Shown one piece after another: positions 15,277 to 20,058 of a DNA stretch of 20,058 nucleotides. The translations under genes and the position numbers were made by a program. The notes below the pieces were generated by a model. The model worked only from the letters and a program-made list of their open reading frames with translations. It was not told where the DNA came from and ran no database searches. The stretch is from the NCBI GenBank assembly GCA_947374505.1, contig CANCCE010000023.1:1-20058 (forward strand), written 5' to 3'. Source of the DNA: Comamonadaceae bacterium (lineage in GTDB: Bacteria; Pseudomonadota; Gammaproteobacteria; Burkholderiales; Burkholderiaceae_C). Each line of letters begins with the position of its first letter. Position 1 is the stretch's first letter.

Positions 15277-15307
15277 TTGAATGTCCTGAGCATGAACAAG
15301 TTAGTAT
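15277..15307 (+). promoter_or_regulatory. Possible promoter of the SMR gene
   Basis: TTGAAT (15277-15282) and TAGTAT (15302-15307) are separated by 19 bases, longer than ideal. It would leave a leader of roughly 75 bases containing the hairpins described next. The match is weak. Confidence 0.25.
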
Positions 15308-15316
15308 TCAGAGTGT

Positions 15317-15381
15317 GAGGCCACGCCCTCCCCCGCTTCAGGGTCACCATGTCCGGGACGTCCCGGCCCTTTTTAAGGGGG
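15317..15381 (+). promoter_or_regulatory. Structured leader of the SMR gene, candidate guanidine-responsive element
   Basis: Three hairpins follow one another. The first has GAGG/CCTC arms (15317-15330). The second, CCGGG and CCCGG around ACGT, is a perfect palindrome (15353-15366). The third has CCCTT/AAGGG arms (15367-15379) that would hide the Shine-Dalgarno AAGGGGG (15375-15381). Guanidine-II (mini-ykkC) riboswitches use two hairpins with ACGR loops upstream of sugE-type genes. Here the second loop is ACGT and the first loop holds ACGC without a matching stem, so the consensus is not met. Riboswitch identity is therefore doubtful; ribosome-site sequestration is the more secure observation. 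Confidence 0.3.
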
Positions 15382-15387
15382 TCGATG

Positions 15388-15708
15388 ATGGCCTGGATTT
15401 TTTTATTTATCGCCGGTTTGCTGGAGGTCGTTTGGGCGTTTTACTTGAAGCAGTCGAATGGGTTCACCCGTTTAGTGCCCACGGTGATCACGCTGACCAC
15501 CACGCTGCTCAGCTTTGGCTTGCTGTCAGTCGCCATGAAAACGCTGCCACTGGGAACCGCCTACGCGGTGTGGACCGGTATTGGCGCAGTCGGTGCTTTC
15601 ATGGTGGGCATCACGGTGTTGGGTGAACCGGTGAACGCAACTCGCATCATTGCGGCTTTGCTGATCCTGTCGGGGCTAATTCTGATGAAGATATCCAGCC
15701 CGAACTAA
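15388..15708 (+). CDS. gdx: SMR-family exporter of the SugE/Gdx (guanidinium) type
   Basis: A 106-residue protein with four membrane helices, the normal SMR length. Glu13 in GLLEVVWAFYLK is the essential proton/substrate carboxylate. LEVVWA near the N-terminus and KTLPLGTAYAVWTGIGAVGA in the third helix are typical of the SugE/Gdx subtype, which exports guanidinium, rather than of EmrE/QacE drug exporters. It should work as a dimer with inverted topologies. The ATG at 15388 is chosen because it is six bases from AAGGGGG and matches family N-termini; an ATG directly before it (15385) and a longer frame from 15349 are less likely. It seems to stand alone, divergent from the antiporter and convergent with the PrpD gene. 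Confidence 0.92.
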   Translation: MAWIFLFIAGLLEVVWAFYLKQSNGFTRLVPTVITLTTTLLSFGLLSVAMKTLPLGTAYAVWTGIGAVGAFMVGITVLGEPVNATRIIAALLILSGLILMKISSPN

Positions 15709-15778
15709 GCTCACAGCCATCACACTGTCAAAATAAGCTTCAATTCTTCGTAGCAAAAGCGCGCCGGAATAGTCAGCT

Positions 15779-17152
15779 TTATTTCGTATACAGCGGCCGC
15801 AGTGTGCGCAGATCCTTGATGCTCTCGATGTTCCACAGTGCTTCCAGCAAAGCGTCTGCACGTTTTCTGCCGAGCACCGGTGCCATCAAATCGATGGCTT
15901 TTTCCTGCTCTTCAGCTGCGCTCAGCGGATTTTCGAAGCTGCCCTTGGCGGCCATGGTCTGGCCGTGTAGGACACGCCCGTCTTTCAAATGCACTTCCAT
16001 CACGCAGCGCCAGCGCCGCTGAATGTCGGTCAGCGCCGGATCACCCACCGCATGCACACGAGCGCGCATGCGCAGCACCTCTTTGTCCTTCATGCGAGGG
16101 AAGTCGTGAGCGGATTTGAATGTCAGCTTGCGGTCGATCAACATGACCGACAACAAGTGCTGAACGGAGATGTCAGGCATGGGCCTGTTGTTGACAATCT
16201 CGAGTTCTTTGTCGGGCATGTTGGCGATGATTTTGTCTACATCGTTCACCTGAAAATTGTGTTCAGCCAGCATGTCGTTGAGCACATGCATCGGGCCTTG
16301 AATCGGCCCACCGATTGGCCAGCGCTTGATGGAGGCCCGCAACATTTCGTAATCTTTACCGAGCCCGCGCACCAGATCTTCACGGTCGAAGGCCTCGGGC
16401 GCAAAGGTGTAGAAAAAATCACGTTCACCGGAAAAAATGTCTTCCACACCCGTCCAGCCTGCGGCCGCCATCAAGGCCGATTGCAGACCATTGTGCGCAG
16501 GCATGCCGCCCATGGCATAAGCCTTTTCGATATGTTCGGGATCGCGGAACATGGTGTACAGCCCTGCTGTCTGCTGCCCGGTGTAAGACAACATGTAGCG
16601 AACCTGCAGCGGAGTCAGGTTCAGCATGGCGCCCGCGGCCGCGGCCGCACCAAACACCTGACCGGTGGCTCCCGCATGATGGCCTGAGCGAAGGTAGGGC
16701 ATGGGTTTCAGTGTGAGCAGCATGCGTGCGCACACGTCATAGCCGAGCACGACGGCGCGCAGTAAAGACTCGCCGGAATGCCCGCCGCGTTCACCAATGG
16801 CCAAAGCGGATGGCAGCACACTTGTCCCGGGATGGGTCAGCGACGGTGGATGCGTGTCGTCGGTTTCGTCGGCATGGCCGGACATGCCGTTAGCCAGAGC
16901 TGCGTTTTGCGCAGTGGTGAGGATGCGGCTACCGATGACGCCTGCTTCGGGCTTGCCACCGAGCGCCTTCACATAGGCAATACCCTTCTGGCCCGGCTCT
17001 AGGCGCGAGCCTGACACCATTGCGGCAAACGTGTCGACGATGTGCAGCCGCGCCCGGTCAGCAACCTTGCGAGGGACCGGTTTGGTGAGGGCTGAGGCGA
17101 TGTGCTTGCTGAGCTTCAGCATCACCGTGGAGACATTGGTTTTTGTGGTCAT
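15779..17152 (-). CDS. MmgE/PrpD family protein (downstream copy)
   Basis: A 457-residue cytoplasmic protein of the MmgE/PrpD superfamily, which includes 2-methylcitrate dehydratase and cis-aconitate decarboxylase. Family blocks are ANGMSGHADETDDTHPPSLTHPG, in which the His and paired Asp are typical active-site elements, GATGQVFGAAAAAGAML and KAYAMGGMPAHNG with Lys210 at the usual catalytic position. The reaction cannot be decided from the sequence, but a dehydration, isomerisation or decarboxylation of a tricarboxylate-like compound is what the family does. It is the last gene of a - strand set, 49 bases after the Bug receptor. No clear Shine-Dalgarno sequence is visible before the ATG. Confidence 0.88.
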   Translation of the reverse strand: MTTKTNVSTVMLKLSKHIASALTKPVPRKVADRARLHIVDTFAAMVSGSRLEPGQKGIAYVKALGGKPEAGVIGSRILTTAQNAALANGMSGHADETDDTHPPSLTHPGTSVLPSALAIGERGGHSGESLLRAVVLGYDVCARMLLTLKPMPYLRSGHHAGATGQVFGAAAAAGAMLNLTPLQVRYMLSYTGQQTAGLYTMFRDPEHIEKAYAMGGMPAHNGLQSALMAAAGWTGVEDIFSGERDFFYTFAPEAFDREDLVRGLGKDYEMLRASIKRWPIGGPIQGPMHVLNDMLAEHNFQVNDVDKIIANMPDKELEIVNNRPMPDISVQHLLSVMLIDRKLTFKSAHDFPRMKDKEVLRMRARVHAVGDPALTDIQRRWRCVMEVHLKDGRVLHGQTMAAKGSFENPLSAAEEQEKAIDLMAPVLGRKRADALLEALWNIESIKDLRTLRPLYTK

Positions 17153-17201
17153 GGTCTAGATTCAGGTTACTTAAAAGCGATGTCGGTGCGGAAAGACCGC
17201 C

Positions 17202-18191
17202 CTATTCCGCCGTGATATTGAACTTTCCGATCAGGTCAGCCCAGGTCCGGGTCTCAGTCTTGATCAGGGTGGCGAACTCTGCCGGGGTGTTGATCACCAT
17301 CTCGAGGCCTTGGCGGGCCATGACGTCCTTCACCTCTGGCATTTGCACCACTTTTTGAGCGGCGGCCTGAAGCCTAGCGACAACCGCATCGGGGGTATTT
17401 TTGGGCACCAACAGACCGTACCAAGAGGTCACGTCAAAGCCCGTCAGGCCGAGTTCGTTCAGTGTGGGCAAGTCTGGCGCCACGGCTGATCGCGTGAGCG
17501 AGGTGACGGCGAGGGCTCGCAATTTCCCTTGCCGCACGTGCGGCATCACCGCAGAGGCGCTGCCGAACATCAGCTGAACCTCGCCACCGAGGATGCCGGC
17601 GGTCGCTGGACCGCCTCCCTTATAAGGAATGTGCTGGATCTGGGTCCCCGTGCGGTACTTGAACAGCTCAGCGGCCAGGTGCAGCGGGCTACCCGGTCCA
17701 CTCGACGAATAATTGAGCTGATCCGGCTTTGATTTAGCCAAGGCCACCAGTTCACTCAATGTTTTGACAGGAACCGTCTCATTGACCACGAGAAAATACT
17801 TGGCGGAAGCCAGCAGCGTCACGGGCTTCAAGTCGCGCTGCACGTCAAACGGCAGCTTTTTATAGAGCGAGGGGTTCATCGTCAACGATGTGTTGAAACC
17901 CATGAGGACGGTGTAGCCGTCGGGTTCGGCTCTGGCCACGAAGTCGGTCGCGATATTGCCCGATGCACCAGGCCGGTTGTCCACCACGATGGGTTGGCCA
18001 AGCAGTTCCAGCATTTTCGGCGCCATGATCCTGGCAAGACTGTCGGTCCCACCACCCGAGGGGAACGGCAACACCAAACGAATCGGCCTCGAAGGATAAG
18101 CCGCGTCGGCGGCCAATGTGGGTGACGTATAAGCCGTGAGCCAGCCAGACAAGGCGAGCACCAGGCCCAGGCTAAAGTTGCGTTGTTTCAT
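17202..18191 (-). CDS. Bug-family periplasmic receptor (TctC type)
   Basis: A 329-residue secreted protein with a signal peptide that ends at about TLAADA. The Bug hallmark blocks follow: YPSRPIRLVLPFPSGGGTDS, then IVVDNRPGASGNIATDFVARA with PDGYTVLMG, and later LNYSSSGPGSPLHLAAELF with HIPYKGGGPA. Such receptors bind small carboxylates for tripartite tricarboxylate transporters, but no TctA or TctB gene is near. Burkholderiales have large numbers of such orphan receptors. It is sandwiched between two MmgE/PrpD genes with gaps of 16 and 49 bases, so its ligand is presumably the substrate of these enzymes. Confidence 0.93.
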   Translation of the reverse strand: MKQRNFSLGLVLALSGWLTAYTSPTLAADAAYPSRPIRLVLPFPSGGGTDSLARIMAPKMLELLGQPIVVDNRPGASGNIATDFVARAEPDGYTVLMGFNTSLTMNPSLYKKLPFDVQRDLKPVTLLASAKYFLVVNETVPVKTLSELVALAKSKPDQLNYSSSGPGSPLHLAAELFKYRTGTQIQHIPYKGGGPATAGILGGEVQLMFGSASAVMPHVRQGKLRALAVTSLTRSAVAPDLPTLNELGLTGFDVTSWYGLLVPKNTPDAVVARLQAAAQKVVQMPEVKDVMARQGLEMVINTPAEFATLIKTETRTWADLIGKFNITAE

Positions 18192-18207
18192 TGATCGTCC
18201 ATCTCTG

Positions 18208-19632
18208 TCAACGTTTTAGATCTGCCATTGCGAACTGTGCAGTCAGTTCCCGGATGTCGTCTATGTCTTCAAGGCGACCAATCAGTGCGATGGCTTTTTC
18301 GGTCTGTGCGGCGGGCCAGCGGCGGTACGCGGCACACTCGCGAAATTTATCAGCGATTTCCGCCTCAGTCATCGGGTCGGCCTTGTTGCCCTTGCCGAAG
18401 TCGGCCCGTTCAGACCAGACCTTGCCGTCCTTCATGACGATCTCGACGAGACTCGTGACAATCGTGTGCTTGTCGCGCTGCGATTGATCTGCGCTGAAGG
18501 TCTGGTAATCGACGCGGGAAATCATGGCTTGCACATCAGGCCGATTGACATAGGCGTCGTTGAACTGGTTCAACCCGCATTGACGGTCGAGCAACAGCGC
18601 CGCGAGGCAAAACTCAAGGCTGAACTTGGCCTGCAGTTCCGTCGTGGGTCGGTGGTGCAGCAGCGTGTGGTGGATGTTCTGACTGGTGAAGACGCGAATG
18701 GTCTCCACCGCGTCCGGCTGCACGTCGTGCCGGCGCACCAGGTTCAGCATGGTTGTCATTGCCGGGTGACCCAAGCTACCGGTAGGAAAAGGCTTGAGCC
18801 AGATGCCGCGGTCGGAAAAACTCCAAGGGTTGCCGAGTTTATCCATCAACCGAGAGGGTTCACTACCCCCGCCTAGCGCCTGAAAAAACCCACGCTTAGC
18901 CTCGAGCACGATGGGCGATGCGGTGAAGCCCTTGCGCTGAAGGTCTGCAGACACGATGGCGCATTCAGCCGAACGACCTGCATGAAATGGCTTGACCATG
19001 GTGCCAAAATTTTCTTGCAAACCGCCCGCTTGGCTGGCGGCGATGCCCAGCGTGGTGCGCATGGCGTTTGTATCACCGCCATACAAACGCGTGACAGCGA
19101 CAGAAGCACCCAGCATGCCGCACGTAGCCGTGGCGTGAAAGCCGTGCAAGATATGGTTGACATGGGTGGCGTCGAAAAGCCGGCACGCCACTTCAACACC
19201 CACTTGGTAGGCCGTCAACACGTCGCGACCGGAAGCACCTCTCGCTTCACCCGCCGCGAGCAGAGCCGCAAGCACGGGTGCTGTGGGGTGAATACCTTGG
19301 AAGCGTCCAGTTTCGGCCTGCAGCGTGTCGTCGTAGTCGTCAGCATGCATCGCCGTGCCGTTGGCCAACGCCGCAAAACGGGGCGATAGGCGAAGGGCTG
19401 ATCCAAAGACCGTCGCCTTTCCGACGCAACCCAGTTCCTCAAGATAGCTATTGAGCACATGCAATGGCTCCGATACGGAGCCGGACAACGCCACACCCAA
19501 GGCATCGAGGATAGATTTTTTCGCCAAGCGCTGGACGTCCGCCGGAATGTCGGCATCGACAACGCCGGCGGCAAAACCAGCCACGTAATCCGTCATGGGG
19601 GGCGCGCTGGCTGACTCCGTCGCTGCGGTCAT
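18208..19632 (-). CDS. MmgE/PrpD family protein (upstream copy)
   Basis: A 474-residue protein of the MmgE/PrpD superfamily. The start ATG at 19632 has a GGAG site eight bases upstream; the frame is open for a further 74 codons but that part lies across the promoter region and has no family similarity. Family blocks include DALGVALSGSVSEPLH, ALANGTAMHADDYDDTLQ, GIHPTAPVLAALLA and TMVKPFHAGRSAECAI with Lys214 at the usual catalytic position. It is clearly diverged from the other PrpD-like gene, so the two may catalyse successive steps or form a mixed enzyme. It is the first gene of the set, and the exact substrate is not readable. Confidence 0.88.
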   Translation of the reverse strand: MTAATESASAPPMTDYVAGFAAGVVDADIPADVQRLAKKSILDALGVALSGSVSEPLHVLNSYLEELGCVGKATVFGSALRLSPRFAALANGTAMHADDYDDTLQAETGRFQGIHPTAPVLAALLAAGEARGASGRDVLTAYQVGVEVACRLFDATHVNHILHGFHATATCGMLGASVAVTRLYGGDTNAMRTTLGIAASQAGGLQENFGTMVKPFHAGRSAECAIVSADLQRKGFTASPIVLEAKRGFFQALGGGSEPSRLMDKLGNPWSFSDRGIWLKPFPTGSLGHPAMTTMLNLVRRHDVQPDAVETIRVFTSQNIHHTLLHHRPTTELQAKFSLEFCLAALLLDRQCGLNQFNDAYVNRPDVQAMISRVDYQTFSADQSQRDKHTIVTSLVEIVMKDGKVWSERADFGKGNKADPMTEAEIADKFRECAAYRRWPAAQTEKAIALIGRLEDIDDIRELTAQFAMADLKR

Positions 19633-19699
19633 GTCTTGTCTCCGAGTTAATCTTGTGTCGAGGCTGAAACCGCCTGTTTGGACGTGACTTTGCAATCTC

Positions 19700-19715
19700 A
19701 CAACGGTGTTGTCAA
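19700..19715 (-). promoter_or_regulatory. Consensus -35 element with overlapping inverted repeat upstream of the PrpD/Bug genes
   Basis: On the - strand a perfect TTGACA (19715 to 19710) overlaps the inverted repeat ACAAC-GGT-GTTGT (19700-19712). No good -10 lies at 16 to 18 bases, which suggests either an activator-dependent promoter or chance. The site is 78 bases or more from the start codon. Confidence 0.25.
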
Positions 19716-19796
19716 GTGCATAAATCTGAGGAACTGTCGCGTTTGGCGCATGAATAAAATCATCAACCGCCCTTTGCACCGACCTCACAATCACAC

Positions 19797-20018
19797 ATGA
19801 ACAAAGTAAGCCCCAAAAAACTGTTGCTGACAAAATGGACGGCTGTTCAGCCATTGCGCAAAGAGAAGCACTTCTTGGTTGCGACAGTCATCGAGCCTGA
19901 CCCTCCTGAAGCGCCGTTGGAGTGGGTCGAGCTTGAGGCGGTATTTTCTAAATCGCGGCACCGTATTGCTTGGCGAGAGTTAAAAAATTCGGATCTCTGG
20001 CGTCAGGGATGGGTATAA
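19797..20018 (+). CDS. TIGR02450 family small Trp-rich protein
   Basis: A 73-residue protein that fits the TIGR02450 family of short conserved proteins of unknown function along its whole length: SPKKLLLTKWTAVQP, EKHFLVATVIEPDPPEAP, EWVELEAVFSKSRHRIAWREL and the end WRQGW. No signal peptide or membrane segment is present. It is divergent from the PrpD/Bug operon and is directly followed by a hairpin terminator, so it is probably a single-gene unit. No function can be assigned. Confidence 0.88.
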   Translation: MNKVSPKKLLLTKWTAVQPLRKEKHFLVATVIEPDPPEAPLEWVELEAVFSKSRHRIAWRELKNSDLWRQGWV

Positions 20019-20039
20019 AAAAACCACCCGAAGGTGGTT
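20017..20039 (-). terminator. Intrinsic terminator, best read on the - strand
   Basis: Arms AACCACC and GGTGGTT (20022-20028, 20033-20039) enclose a four-base loop that reads TTCG on the - strand, a very stable tetraloop. Seven A on the + strand before the hairpin (20017-20023, partly within the arm) give a U-tract on the - strand. It should end a - strand gene beyond the right edge. On the + strand it lacks a T-tract but may still help end the TIGR02450 transcript. Confidence 0.72.
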
Positions 20040-20058
20040 ATTGGAGGGCGCTTAAACC

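Noticed and set aside
15315..15626. Alternative frame through the SMR leader and gene
   Set aside because: The overlapping frame has no membrane helices or family match, while the SMR frame is a full-length SugE/Gdx match.
15709..15790. Possible terminator between the convergent SMR and PrpD-like genes
   Set aside because: ATAAGCT and AGCTTTAT can pair only with a bulge and a loop of more than 30 bases, and no T-tract follows.
16635..16649. GC-only run with repeated GCGGCC
   Set aside because: It encodes the alanine run of the PrpD-like protein and needs no other explanation.
19633..19854. In-frame extension of the upstream PrpD-like gene by 74 codons
   Set aside because: The extension crosses the divergent intergenic region, overlaps the TIGR02450 gene start, has no family similarity, and the ATG at 19632 has a good ribosome binding site.

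Overview
The window looks like a chromosome segment of a betaproteobacterium of the Burkholderiales, most likely Comamonadaceae. The reasons are the Bug-type (TctC) solute receptor flanked by MmgE/PrpD genes, the gluconate/TRAP cluster, the Tad locus layout and the overall protein sequences. This assignment is an inference from protein style; no rRNA or other marker gene is present. No tRNA, rRNA, CRISPR array, insertion sequence or phage gene was recognised. Gene density is high and no gap without a gene exceeds about 211 bases.

Region 1 (1-2909, + strand) is the distal end of a Tad (Flp pilus) locus: the 3' end of tadB, then tadC, a DUF192 gene, a TPR lipoprotein (tadD-like) and a TadE-like pseudopilin-type protein. 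Successive genes overlap by four bases.

Region 2 (2936-9037, + strand) begins only 26 bases after the Tad genes and is the most unusual part. It holds six tightly packed genes: two stand-alone cyclic-nucleotide-binding-fold proteins, a short formyltransferase-fold protein, a membrane class III adenylate cyclase with a Cache-type periplasmic sensor, a family 3 periplasmic solute-binding protein, and a divergent DAACS (glutamate/dicarboxylate symporter family) protein. Most junctions are ATGA/GTGA overlaps. Several members lack hallmark residues: both cNMP folds have degraded phosphate-binding cassettes, and the transporter has lost the Na+/substrate motif of its seventh transmembrane segment. 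My inference is a solute-sensing/cAMP signalling module, possibly tied to pilus control, that I do not recognise as a described system.

Region 3 (9046-13630) is a gluconate uptake module. A LacI-family regulator on the - strand diverges from gluconokinase and a three-gene TRAP transporter (DctQ, DctM, DctP types) on the + strand. Two identical perfect 14-base palindromes lie in the intergenic region, one of them over the predicted transcription start of the gluconokinase operon.

Region 4 (13668-15708) has a CPA1-family cation/proton antiporter on the - strand, divergent from a small multidrug resistance protein of the SugE/Gdx (guanidinium exporter) type. The leader of the latter contains several hairpins, one of which would cover its Shine-Dalgarno sequence.

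Region 5 (15779-19632, - strand) is a probable operon of MmgE/PrpD, Bug receptor and MmgE/PrpD genes, presumably for uptake and breakdown of an unknown carboxylate. Divergent from it is a small Trp-rich TIGR02450 protein. The window ends with a terminator hairpin that fits best with an unseen - strand gene beyond the right edge.
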